From assembly GCF_013277415.1 (NCBI RefSeq), contig NZ_VMMX01000005.1, positions 139,381 to 203,380 of the forward strand: 64,000 nt of DNA, read 5' to 3'. This document shows, in pieces, positions 9,097-18,900 of the stretch. The notes under the pieces were generated by a model. That model worked only from the letters and a program-made list of their open reading frames with translations, was not told the DNA's origin and did no database searches. Numbering within the stretch: position 1 is the first letter of the stretch; every line of letters starts with the position of its first letter. The position numbers were made by a program, and so were the translations under genes. The stretch comes from Streptococcus sp. 68. Lineage in GTDB: Bacteria; Bacillota; Bacilli; Lactobacillales; Streptococcaceae.

Positions 9097-11805
9097 TTAC
9101 TCTACAGATTTCAAGGCTTCAAGCATATCAACCTTTCTCAGATGATAATTGACAAAGAAACCAAGCAAGGTCAAAATGATGCTTACTGCTGCCACTGGGA
9201 TTACGTAGACTTCCCAGCCTACCTGCGGATAAAAGAGAATAGTCGCAGGCGAAATCATTTGAATCAAAAATTGATGTAAATAGAAACCAGATACCAAACC
9301 AAGTACGATTCCCACAAGGGACAGCACAATCGTCTCACGATAAATGTAGAGGGTGACTTCATTATTATGAAAACCGAGCACCTTGATAGTGGAGAGTTCA
9401 CGGATTCTCTCAGCCACGTTGATATTGGTCAGATTGTAGAGGATAACAATAGCCAACAGAACCGACACGATAACTAAGATAGTCATAGTCTGATTGAGTG
9501 AGCTAGCGACCGAGTCAAAGAGTCGAATGGCTGAAGCATTTTGGACAACGCTGGACACCGCAGCTTGATTCATAAGCAAGCCTGCCTGCCTTTCAATACT
9601 AGGCGCACTAGAATCCTTTAGCGAAACCAGATAAGTGTTGGCTTGGGGTAGCTGTCCGTAAAGTTGCTCATAGTCAGTATGACTCATATAAATAAAATGA
9701 CCAACATAGTTCTCAGCAATAGCAGCGACCTTTAGCTTCTTACCTTCAATTTCTAGAGTCTGTCCAACCTTGACACCTGCCAACTGGGCGAGTTTAGCTG
9801 TAATAACAACTCCATCTTTTAATGTCAACTCTTGCTGATGGTCTTGCAGATGGATAAAGGGAGTCAAATCCTCCTTATCTGTCATCATAAGAGTAATGGT
9901 TTGAAGACCAGCCTTACCTTTGAAATCCTTGTCTAGCGTTTTAGAATAGATTTTCTGATAAGCTTGGATATCTTGCTCTTTCAACACTTCTTCCAACTCT
10001 GCCTTGTCTTGATTGGTCGCACTAGGATTTTCAGAGACAATCATTTGATACTGTTGGATTTGTTGAAACTGTTTAGAAGGAACTCCTGCTACAGAGGATT
10101 GGATTCCCAAACCTGCAAAAAGCAGAGCTACAGAACCTGCCACACCAAAGATCGTCATCAACATCCGCTGCTTATAACGAAAGATATTGCGGGCTGTCAC
10201 CTTATGAGTAAAACTGAGACGACGCCAAATAAAACCGATGCGCTCCAGTAAGATTTTAGCTCCTTTAACAGGAGGTTTAGGCAATAAAAGCTGGGCTGCT
10301 TCGTCATGAAGTTCTCTACTAGCTACCAAGTAGGCTGGTAACACACTTGCCAACCAACTCAAGACAAGAGCCAGTAAGCTATAGGTCCAATAGATCTGAA
10401 TCTGGGTTTCTCCCACCACCATGCCTTTTGTAATGACACTTGAAATCACACCGGCTAGTAAATAATGGCCAAGGATACTGCCTAGAGCCGTTCCGACAGT
10501 CCCAGCTACTAGACCGTAAAGGAGAAACTTGGCAATAATATCCTTGCTACGATAGCCCAAGGCCTTAAAAATCCCTGCATGAGTTCGCTCTTCATCCACA
10601 AAACGAGTCATGGTGGTAAAGGTCACCATAGCTGCTACGGCATAAAGCACTACAGGAAAGATATTGCCCACTGCCCGAATACTGGCTGAAGCATTACTAT
10701 ACATGAGGTAGCCTTGACCTCCAGGCATGGTCTGACGATTATAGACTTGATACTTGGGCTCAGCCAAATCATCCAAGGCTTGCTGATGTTTTTCTAGTTT
10801 TTCCTTTTCTTGGGCTAGATTTTGTTCAGCCTGCTTTAGTCTATCCTCTTCTTTACCCAATTCCTGCTTAGCTTGGGTAAGTTGAGCACTAGCCAGCTCT
10901 CTCTGAGCTTGAGGAAGCAAGGCTAGTTGACTTTCCTGAGCCTGTAAACGAGCTTGAGCAGCTGCTAAACGACGCTGGCCTTCCTGCAGATTAGTCTCAG
11001 CCTTATCAAGGGTTTCTTTGCCTTTGTCTAGAGACTCTTGTCCTTCTTTTCTCAAGAGTTGTAGACGTGCCTTGCCATTATCAGATAGAACTTGTTCAAG
11101 TTCTTCCTGATGTTGCTTGGATTTCTGTTCATAAGCTGCTGAAAAAGCATTTAATCCTGCTAAATCTTGATATTTCAAACGAGCTATATTGTAGACTTTC
11201 TGATCAAACTGACTAGGTAAAATCACCCCATAGGCTGTCAGAGTCCCACTTCCACTTCCTGCGTAGCCCATATCTCGCTGGGAGAGGATTTCAGCTGAAT
11301 CCACAAAACCAGTAATGGTATAAGTATGGTCTTTTAAAGGGGAATGACCCTCTTCTTTTTCTTTAAAACTAATCTCCTGTCCCACGCTGTATTGGCCTTG
11401 CAAATGAGTGGCCAAAGCGATTTCCTTGTCTGACTGAGGAAGTCGTCCCTCTCTTAGCTGAAAGGTTGAAATTCGCTCTGGTTTGGAGTACAGCCGAATG
11501 GCATCCTGCCCATTCTCCATAGTCACATCTGTCAAATAGCCAAACTCGACCTCTGCACCCTGAGTCTGTTCTAGTTCTTCTTGATCTGCTTGATCCAAAC
11601 CATAATTAGACATAACTGCTAAATCCAAGGTTTGAGCATTTATTAAATAAGCATTAGCTGTCGCCTCCATATTGGGACTGGTTACTTTGAGACCTACTAG
11701 GGCTAGAGACCCCAACATCATCAAGGTCAAGATGGATAAAAAACGTCCCTTGGAGCCTGTGAAGGACTGAATTAAGTCCTTCCAATAAGTCTTTCGCTTG
11801 ATCAT
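9097..11805 (-). CDS. FtsX/MacB-type ABC transporter permease
   Basis: This protein of about 902 residues has an N-terminal membrane helix, an extracellular domain with a long coiled coil (roughly residues 250-370, rich in Gln, Glu and Ala), and two FtsX-like membrane blocks (about 400-520 and 770-890). This is the layout of large streptococcal peptide or lipid exporters and of bacitracin-type resistance permeases. With the ATPase ending 1 bp upstream it forms a two-gene transporter; the substrate is unknown. I chose the ATG giving MIKRKTYWKDLIQSF, because the longer frame overlaps the ATPase gene. Confidence 0.85.
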   Translation of the reverse strand: MIKRKTYWKDLIQSFTGSKGRFLSILTLMMLGSLALVGLKVTSPNMEATANAYLINAQTLDLAVMSNYGLDQADQEELEQTQGAEVEFGYLTDVTMENGQDAIRLYSKPERISTFQLREGRLPQSDKEIALATHLQGQYSVGQEISFKEKEEGHSPLKDHTYTITGFVDSAEILSQRDMGYAGSGSGTLTAYGVILPSQFDQKVYNIARLKYQDLAGLNAFSAAYEQKSKQHQEELEQVLSDNGKARLQLLRKEGQESLDKGKETLDKAETNLQEGQRRLAAAQARLQAQESQLALLPQAQRELASAQLTQAKQELGKEEDRLKQAEQNLAQEKEKLEKHQQALDDLAEPKYQVYNRQTMPGGQGYLMYSNASASIRAVGNIFPVVLYAVAAMVTFTTMTRFVDEERTHAGIFKALGYRSKDIIAKFLLYGLVAGTVGTALGSILGHYLLAGVISSVITKGMVVGETQIQIYWTYSLLALVLSWLASVLPAYLVASRELHDEAAQLLLPKPPVKGAKILLERIGFIWRRLSFTHKVTARNIFRYKQRMLMTIFGVAGSVALLFAGLGIQSSVAGVPSKQFQQIQQYQMIVSENPSATNQDKAELEEVLKEQDIQAYQKIYSKTLDKDFKGKAGLQTITLMMTDKEDLTPFIHLQDHQQELTLKDGVVITAKLAQLAGVKVGQTLEIEGKKLKVAAIAENYVGHFIYMSHTDYEQLYGQLPQANTYLVSLKDSSAPSIERQAGLLMNQAAVSSVVQNASAIRLFDSVASSLNQTMTILVIVSVLLAIVILYNLTNINVAERIRELSTIKVLGFHNNEVTLYIYRETIVLSLVGIVLGLVSGFYLHQFLIQMISPATILFYPQVGWEVYVIPVAAVSIILTLLGFFVNYHLRKVDMLEALKSVE

Positions 11806-11806
11806 A

Positions 11807-12508
11807 CTAGTACTCCAAACTGTCGATATCCTGAGGATGCTGGTTGAGCACCACATCCTTGACACTGGCATCGTGCATATGAATCACGCGATCCGCAATG
11901 GGCGCCAAAGCTCCATTGTGAGTCACGATGATTACCGTCGCTCCCTTTTGACGAGACATGTCTTGCAGAATTTTCAAAACCTGCTTGCCCGTCTGATAAT
12001 CCAAAGCGCCTGTCGGTTCATCACAAAGGAGAATTTTAGGATTTTTAGCTACTGCGCGTGCAATGGAGACTCGCTGTTGCTCCCCTCCAGAAAGCTGGGC
12101 TGGAAAATTATTGAGACGATGAGTCAGACCTACATCTGTCAAGACCTGCTCAGGATCCAAGGCATCCGTCACGATTTCTGAAGCCAACTCCACATTTTCC
12201 TTAGCGGTTAGATTGGAAACTAGATTATAAAACTGAAAAACAAACCCGACATCATTTCTACGGTAATTGGTTCTCTGGTGGGAACTATAGTCTGCAATAT
12301 TGGCACCATCAATCCAGATTTCCCCTTCATCATTGGTATCCATTCCCCCAAGAAGGTTAAGAACCGTTGACTTGCCTGCACCAGACGCACCTAGAATAAT
12401 AACCAATTCACCCTTCTCAATCTCAAAATTCACATCACGATTGGCCACAATCTCCGTGTCCCCAACCTGATAACGCTTGTAACAGTGTTTCATCTCAATA
12501 TAAGCCAT
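11807..12508 (-). CDS. MacB-type ABC transporter ATP-binding protein
   Basis: This protein of about 233 residues is the ATPase partner of the large permease encoded 1 bp downstream. It has Walker [11 protein letters not shown]-loop FVFQFYNL, signature LSGGEQQRV, Walker [13 protein letters not shown] and the H-loop in VIIVTHN. This pattern, especially DEPTGALD, is typical of the LolD/MacB class that works mechanically on FtsX-like permeases. The ATG giving [13 protein letters not shown] is preceded by GAGAGAGGGTGG; a GTG three codons upstream is possible but overlaps that site. The role, possibly antimicrobial-peptide defence, is inferred from the class only. Confidence 0.85.
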   Translation of the reverse strand: MAYIEMKHCYKRYQVGDTEIVANRDVNFEIEKGELVIILGASGAGKSTVLNLLGGMDTNDEGEIWIDGANIADYSSHQRTNYRRNDVGFVFQFYNLVSNLTAKENVELASEIVTDALDPEQVLTDVGLTHRLNNFPAQLSGGEQQRVSIARAVAKNPKILLCDEPTGALDYQTGKQVLKILQDMSRQKGATVIIVTHNGALAPIADRVIHMHDASVKDVVLNQHPQDIDSLEY

Positions 12509-12601
12509 CAGACCCACCCTCTCTCAAACAAATTACTTCCTACTACCATTATAACGCTTTTTCAACTAGTTGGAAACTGCTTACATTCTCAAATCCTTAT
12601 T

Positions 12602-12628
12602 AAAAGGCAGTCTCAAACTACTGCCTTC
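12602..12628 (-). terminator. Weak terminator of the GH95 gene
   Basis: AAGGCAGT and ACTGCCTT form an 8-bp stem a few bases after the stop codon, followed on the minus strand by TTTAAT. The T-run is short. Confidence 0.5.
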
Positions 12629-12638
12629 TAACATCTTC

Positions 12639-15050
12639 TTAAAAATAAAATTGAACCAGATCGCCTTCTGCTGTTGCTACCGAAATACAATCTTTCCCCA
12701 TGCATTTCACCTCTGCTTTTTCTTGATTCACTTCAACCACACTCTTCTCAATATCTGGATAAGAAACTCGCAAATCTCCCGCGCTTCTTGATAAAATGGT
12801 CATCTGTAAGAGTTTTTTATCCGCCCACCTCATGCTAATTTCAAAATGTCCACGTGCCATTAAGCCTGAAACGGAACCTGTTGACCATGCATCAGGTAGG
12901 GCGGCTAGAGGCACCAGATAAGCCGTGTGAGACTGGAGCAACATTTCTGCCATGCCACTAGTAGCACCAAAATTACCATCTATCTGAAAAGGAGGATGGC
13001 TACACCAAAGATTTGGCAAGGTCGATGATTTTAACTGCTCTGCTAATAATTTATGGGCTCGATTGCCATCTCCCAAACGCGCCCAGAGATTGAGCTTATT
13101 TGCCTTGGACCAACCTGTGCCCCCATCTCCACGATCATTAAGACTAGCACGCGCGGCTTCAAGATACTCTTTTCCCTTATAGCTAAAGAGAGTTCCAGGA
13201 TAGAGTCCCACCAGATGGGAAGCGTGCCGATGCTGGGCCTCCACTTTCTCATTTTGAAAATACTGTTCTTCCTCCTCATACCACTCTCTGATTCGACCAG
13301 ATTGAGTGATTTGAAGAGGATTAAGCAAGTCAAACTTCTCCTTAACCTCAGTCAACAAAGCCTCATCCAGTCCCAATTCTTGAGCAGCCTGAATAAAATC
13401 ATGAAATAACTGCCAAATCAGAGATTGGTCATAGGTATTGCCAATCGAAATCGGCCCATGTTCTGGCGAATAAGATGGAGAAGAGACCCAACGCTGCGCC
13501 TGCTGATCCTTATGTAAAAAGGCATTCCAAAAACGAACCGTTTCCCTCAACATGGGATAAATTTTCTCCCTGAGATAGTCTTGGTCCCTGTAAAATGAAT
13601 AGGCTTCATAAACGGTTTGCATCATCCACGCATTGGCAGCTGGTGACCAACCCCAATAGTAATCCCAACCAGGTGCTGTCCAACCAAAGGGAGTCGCTTG
13701 AGTATGAACCAACCAACCATTTTCCTCCCCTTCCTGAGAGACGATTCCTGCATACCTTGCAGCCGATATGCGACCATAGACACGCAAATCATCTACATAG
13801 TTGATGACCGGAAAGGCCGTCTCTAGGAGATTGGTAACATAGGCTGGCCAATAATTCATCTGCAGATTGACATTTAAGTGATAGTCCGAATTCCAAGGAG
13901 GATTATCGACCGCATTCCAGACCCCTTGTAGGTTAGCTGGTAGAGCATCTGGGCAGTCTCTGGAAGAACTAATCAATAAATACCGTCCATACTGGAAGAA
14001 CAGCTCCTCCAAAGCCTGCCCCTCTTGTGGCTTATAATTTTTTAACAAATCATCTGTAGTGGATGCGTCAACATCAGACCCCAAATCCAATTGAACACGT
14101 TGGAATAAGGCTTGGTAGTCCTCAATATGCCTTGATTTCAATTGGGCATAGCCCTTTTCTTTAGCTGTGTCCACCAAGTCTATCACCTGTTGCTCTAAAT
14201 CTAGTTTCTTGCGATAATTGCTAGCAGGATTTTGGGCAAAATCCGTCTTAGCTACCAAGAAAAGATTGGCATAACTGGCTCCTGATATCTGAACCTTATC
14301 TGACCTGACTCTAATGTCTCCATCCGTTTGCCAAGCTAGATAACTAGCAAACTGCAGGTCATTATCCTTAACTCGCCCCTTCATCAAGATATGAGAATCA
14401 GTGATATCCAGCTGACATTCCTTGTAATCAGATTTTTCCTGCTCATACTTTCCATCAGAAGCCAAATCACGACTTAGCGACAGTTCTATAGTAAAATCTA
14501 GAGTTTCCAACCCTTCCTTAGTAAAGCGCTGAACCAAGAGATCATCTGGAAAACTGGCAAAGGCTTCACGTTCAAATTTCGTTCCCTTATAGACATAAGA
14601 AGTCGTCGCAAGTGCCTTACTAATATTCAGCTGTCTCTGATAGTTCGTCACCTGAGACAAAGTCGTACCTTGCTGGCTGAACTCAATGAAAATATCCCCA
14701 AAGGACAGATAGGTCCCATATTGACTCGTTTTGGGCCCGACCAGGTGCTGTTCAGCCAGTTCCTTAGCCCGATTGTAATCTCTCTTTTCCAAAGCCTGCC
14801 GAATCTCAGCTAAAAAGTTATGCTGTTCTTGAAGATTTCCACCCTGATAATCTGAACTATCAGGAAGTGGACCTCCAGACCAGAGACTTTTTTCATTGAA
14901 TTGAATCCGCTCAGCCCCTATAAGCCCAAATACTTTTGCCCCTAAAGAACCATTTCCTATCGGTAAGGCCTCTTCTTCCCAGCCCTTATATGTTGTTGAC
15001 GCTGGTTGCTTGTAGGCCAGTACATAATCTTGTTTTTTATTCCTTATCAT
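12639..15050 (-). CDS. Glycoside hydrolase family 95 (alpha-L-fucosidase-like)
   Basis: This 803-residue protein matches GH95 throughout, from the opening PASTTYKGWEEEALPIGNGSLGAK to a C-terminal beta domain. Family-typical segments are NLQGVWNAVDNPPWNSDYH, then NVNLQMNYWPA with the two catalytic-site Asn residues, SPSYSPEHG with a likely catalytic Glu, HRHASHLVGLYPG, and QIDGNFGATSGMAEM with a likely catalytic Asp. GH95 enzymes remove alpha-1,2-linked fucose or related sugars from host glycans. There is no signal peptide, so it would act on imported oligosaccharides. The start has no strong ribosome-binding site and lies just after the gpmA terminator, so the exact start is uncertain. Confidence 0.85.
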   Translation of the reverse strand: MIRNKKQDYVLAYKQPASTTYKGWEEEALPIGNGSLGAKVFGLIGAERIQFNEKSLWSGGPLPDSSDYQGGNLQEQHNFLAEIRQALEKRDYNRAKELAEQHLVGPKTSQYGTYLSFGDIFIEFSQQGTTLSQVTNYQRQLNISKALATTSYVYKGTKFEREAFASFPDDLLVQRFTKEGLETLDFTIELSLSRDLASDGKYEQEKSDYKECQLDITDSHILMKGRVKDNDLQFASYLAWQTDGDIRVRSDKVQISGASYANLFLVAKTDFAQNPASNYRKKLDLEQQVIDLVDTAKEKGYAQLKSRHIEDYQALFQRVQLDLGSDVDASTTDDLLKNYKPQEGQALEELFFQYGRYLLISSSRDCPDALPANLQGVWNAVDNPPWNSDYHLNVNLQMNYWPAYVTNLLETAFPVINYVDDLRVYGRISAARYAGIVSQEGEENGWLVHTQATPFGWTAPGWDYYWGWSPAANAWMMQTVYEAYSFYRDQDYLREKIYPMLRETVRFWNAFLHKDQQAQRWVSSPSYSPEHGPISIGNTYDQSLIWQLFHDFIQAAQELGLDEALLTEVKEKFDLLNPLQITQSGRIREWYEEEEQYFQNEKVEAQHRHASHLVGLYPGTLFSYKGKEYLEAARASLNDRGDGGTGWSKANKLNLWARLGDGNRAHKLLAEQLKSSTLPNLWCSHPPFQIDGNFGATSGMAEMLLQSHTAYLVPLAALPDAWSTGSVSGLMARGHFEISMRWADKKLLQMTILSRSAGDLRVSYPDIEKSVVEVNQEKAEVKCMGKDCISVATAEGDLVQFYF

Positions 15051-15065
15051 ACTACCATACTAACA

Positions 15066-15095
15066 TAAAAAGCCTAGAAATCAATTCTAGACTTA
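15066..15095 (-). terminator. gpmA terminator
   Basis: On the minus strand AGTCTAGAA and TTCTAGGCT form a stem followed by TTTTTA, shortly after the gpmA stop and just ahead of the GH95 gene. Confidence 0.8.
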
Positions 15096-15102
15096 CAATT
15101 TT

Positions 15103-15795
15103 TTATTTTCCAAGGTAGTATTCAGAAACTACGTTCAATTTTTCGTCAAATTCGAATACCAATGGTGGGAAGTTAGGGATTTCCACGTCCATGATTTCGT
15201 CATCTGACAAACCTTTGATATGTTTTACAAGGGCACGGATTGAGTTACCGTGAGCTCCTACGAATACGTTTTTACCATCTTTAAGAGCTGGAGCGATTTT
15301 ATCTTCCCAGAATGGAAGGGCACGTTCCAAAGTCACTTTCAAGTTTTCAGCATCTGGGATAACTGAGTCGTCAAGTGAAGCGTAACGACGGTCAGTGTGA
15401 GCTGAGTGCTCATCATCACGGTCCATGTTTGGAGGCAATACATCGTATGAACGACGCCAGATGTGAACTTGCTCATCACCAAATTGTTCAGCAGCTTCAG
15501 CTTTGTTTTTACCAGTCAAACCACCGTAGTGACGTTCGTTCAAGCGCCATGATTTTTCAACTGGAACCCACAATTGGTCAGAAGCTTCAAGAGCCAAGTT
15601 AGTTGTTTTGATCGCACGTTTCAATACTGAAGTGTAAGCTTGGTCAAATTCGATACCAGCTTCTTTGATCAATTTACCAGCGTCAATCGCTTGTTGTGTA
15701 CCTTTTTCAGACAAATCAACATCAGCCCAACCAGTGAAAAGGTTAGCTTTGTTCCATTCAGACTCACCGTGGCGAGCAAAAACCAATTTTACCAT
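15103..15795 (-). CDS. gpmA: 2,3-bisphosphoglycerate-dependent phosphoglycerate mutase
   Basis: This 230-residue glycolytic enzyme interconverts 3- and 2-phosphoglycerate. It has the phosphohistidine motif [11 protein letters not shown] near the N-terminus, the [13 protein letters not shown] segment, and the second catalytic His in [11 protein letters not shown]. The length is normal for the cofactor-dependent family. AAAGGAG precedes the ATG. Its leader contains a CGAGG/CCTCG hairpin near 15821-15835. It is monocistronic, with its own terminator. Confidence 0.97.
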   Translation of the reverse strand: MVKLVFARHGESEWNKANLFTGWADVDLSEKGTQQAIDAGKLIKEAGIEFDQAYTSVLKRAIKTTNLALEASDQLWVPVEKSWRLNERHYGGLTGKNKAEAAEQFGDEQVHIWRRSYDVLPPNMDRDDEHSAHTDRRYASLDDSVIPDAENLKVTLERALPFWEDKIAPALKDGKNVFVGAHGNSIRALVKHIKGLSDDEIMDVEIPNFPPLVFEFDEKLNVVSEYYLGK

Positions 15796-15902
15796 TAGAT
15801 GGATTCTCCTTTAAATTTTCCGAGGTTTCCCCTCGTTTATCTATTCTATTTTACACAATTTTTCACAAAAAAGCTAGTCATAACCAAAAAGGAAAGAGTT
15901 TC

Positions 15903-15933
15903 ACACATGAAGAAACGAAACCTATCTTCATGT
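15903..15933 (-). terminator. Hairpin after the M26 protease gene
   Basis: CACATGAAGA and TCTTCATGTG form a perfect 10-bp stem 7 bp beyond the stop codon. The T-run is poor on the minus strand, so termination may be partial and depend on the stem. Confidence 0.55.
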
Positions 15934-15939
15934 GCTACC

Positions 15940-18900
15940 CTAATTAGTAAATTTATTTTCCTCATCAAATATTGAAGTTCTAAAATCATCAGTTTGATCT
16001 AGATAAGCTTTGAAAATAGCTTTTTTAAGTTTGTAAACTTTACTACTTTCTTTTGGATATAATATTGAAGCATAATTAGTAGCATCTTCTTGCACCGCTT
16101 TTTCAATCAATGTTTTTAACTTACTAATATTATCAATAGTTACCGTCTCTTGACGTCTCCAATTAGTTGGATCTATAAAGTTAATATTTGTTAATTTATT
16201 AAATTTACTTTCTCGTTCTTTATACATTGCTTTTTTAAAATCAGCCCAAGATGAATACTGGTTATTAAATATCTTATTAAGCACTAATTTATCAGTTACC
16301 AATCCTACTTCTTTACCGTATGAATTAATTTTACTTCCATTAGCTTTCGCTTCATTTTCATATTGGTTAGAAATATATGGTACCATACCTTCTTTATATC
16401 CTTTTGCAGCTAATAGTTCAAATGCCATACGACGAGCCATTAAATCACCCGGAGTCCCTTTATCACTACTTAAGGCAGAATATATTGGCGAGAAAAGATT
16501 GATTGTGTAGTATCCATTTCGTTTATACTCACCTTCATCAATATACCCTCTTCTTGTGATTATATCGTTTTCTATTAAACTATTGAAAGAAGTTAATTTA
16601 TTAAGCTCATCTAGTTTTAATCTACGAACAACATTTGTTGCGTAAACCTCATTTCCATCAGGATCAGGTTTAAATTTATTCTCAACTTTTCTCAACAGAT
16701 CATATTTTTGATTGCTATCTAACTTAGCTACTGCTTCTCCTTCTAACATCTCAAGTGTATAAACTAAATCAAATAAATTGTGCATATATTTACGTAAATC
16801 TTCTGCATTATTAAATCGTTGAGTTGGATCTTTTACTTGTAGTCTATCAGCATTTTCCGCTTCATTATATTTCAACACAGAGTTTATCGTGATTGTTGCA
16901 TCATTTGGATGATCAGGAGCTTGCAATAATCCTTTTGCATAAAACTCTGGTCCAAGCCCATTTCTTCTTCCATATCCTCCAAGATAAATCTCTCTATCAG
17001 AATTATGTGTCATTTCATGAGTATATGTTACCGCACCAGATTTATCAAGCATACGATAAGCCATATAGTAGAACGCATCTCCCGTAGCATATGCTCCGTG
17101 TCCATTATGAACAACATTATTCCCCGCAGGACCGAAGAAATGTTTTATTGCTGGATGATCAGTTTCAAAATCTGCTTGACTAGTATTTTTATCTTTATCA
17201 TTACCAAATCTAAAAGAATCATATACCAAAATACTTCTAAACAATTTATCTTTTTCTTTCGTATCTAGTATTTTGTACCAATAATCATAATGATCTCTAA
17301 ATCGTTTAGCCGCTTCTTGTGCATTATCTTCTACAAATTTGTTTAATTTTTCTCCCTCAGGATATTCAGAACTTCTATATCTATCATAAGCACCAAATCC
17401 TATAGTTGAAATATTGGCAATCATAAATATCATTTTTTCTTCTGGTAAAGTTAATAACGGTAAGACCATACTTTGATATTTCCATGATGGACTAGTTAAT
17501 CTATCATAGACACCTATAGAATACTTAGTTCCTTGTTCTGATTGTTTTTTACTTACCTCTTCAATTGTAGATTTTTCTTCTACAATATGTGCTTTAGTTT
17601 GAGTTTTAAACCACTCATTGTTAGAAGTTTTTGGTAAGAATACTTTTCTATATCCTTCTAATGCTTTAAATAAACTTTCAGTTCCATAATTTTTAGATAA
17701 TAATACATTGTAAGTAATTACATTATTTTTCGCTAGTAAATTGTTAAAGCCAGATTTACCTAATTCAATAACATTATCTAGAGCTGAACTATTTGATTTA
17801 CCAAAGAAATCTAAATGATATAATACTAAATCTTTTGCACTTGCATTATCATATTTAAAATTATACCAGCGTTCAAGATATGTTAAACCTAGAAGTAACG
17901 CCTCTTTATTTTTCTTGATTTTCTCGATTACATAATTATCAATTATCGAATTACTATTCTCAGCGATTGCTGCATCTGCTGACAGAAGTTTCGCTAAACT
18001 ATCACCTATAGCTTCTTTTGTTTTTTCAAATTGTTCATCTAGATATAATTCTGTTAAACTGATATCCTTAGAAATATCTAATACTTTTCTAATTGCATCT
18101 GATTTATATTCTACTTTATTTAATTCTGGTAATACTTCATCTAAAATATTTTTATTATTACGAAGTAATGTATTAGGTGTGTAAATTAATTTTGTACCGT
18201 TCACACCATACTCTGCTACATTTGAAAAATCACTTTGGTATTGTACATTTACCGTTTCAGATGTATTATCTGCGTAATATAGTAATAGTTTATTTATACT
18301 AGATTTATTTCCATTAATATCACTAATTACTTCTTTATCTTTCATAGGCACTACTGACAATAATTGTTTATTGTAAAGATTACTATTAGTATCTACTAAA
18401 TTCCCGTACTTAACTATTGTTTCTCTATTATAGAATGGTAATAGTTTTTCTATATTTTTATAAACTTGTTCTTTTGATGAATCAGCATTTTCAAGATTTC
18501 TATAGTCAGTTACATATCTAGATGAGAAGTTGAATTCTTCAATCTTAGTATTTTTCTTAGTAACAAGTGCAGCTTTTTTCTCAAGAACTTTATTATTTTC
18601 TAATATAGTACCTCTTTGTTTTTCTGAATCTCTACTTAATACTTCATCATCTACTTGCTCTACATTAACTACCTTATTATTTTTATTACTGTATGTGTCT
18701 ATTGCTTTTATACCTGTAAAATCATACCCCGTAATAGCATTACCGTTCGTAACATTAACGTCACTTAATACGTTTGTAAGATTACCAGAGTTACTTAGTT
18801 CTGAAGTATCCCTATCCCAAAGATACCCAGCTATTCCTCCAACATAACCGAAATGTTTTACATTATTAAGATTTCCTTCAGCATAACTATTTCTAATTGT

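Noticed and set aside
9002-9279. Short plus-strand frame after tpx (75 codons)
   Set aside because: It starts in the terminator and runs antisense to the ABC permease, without a ribosome-binding site.
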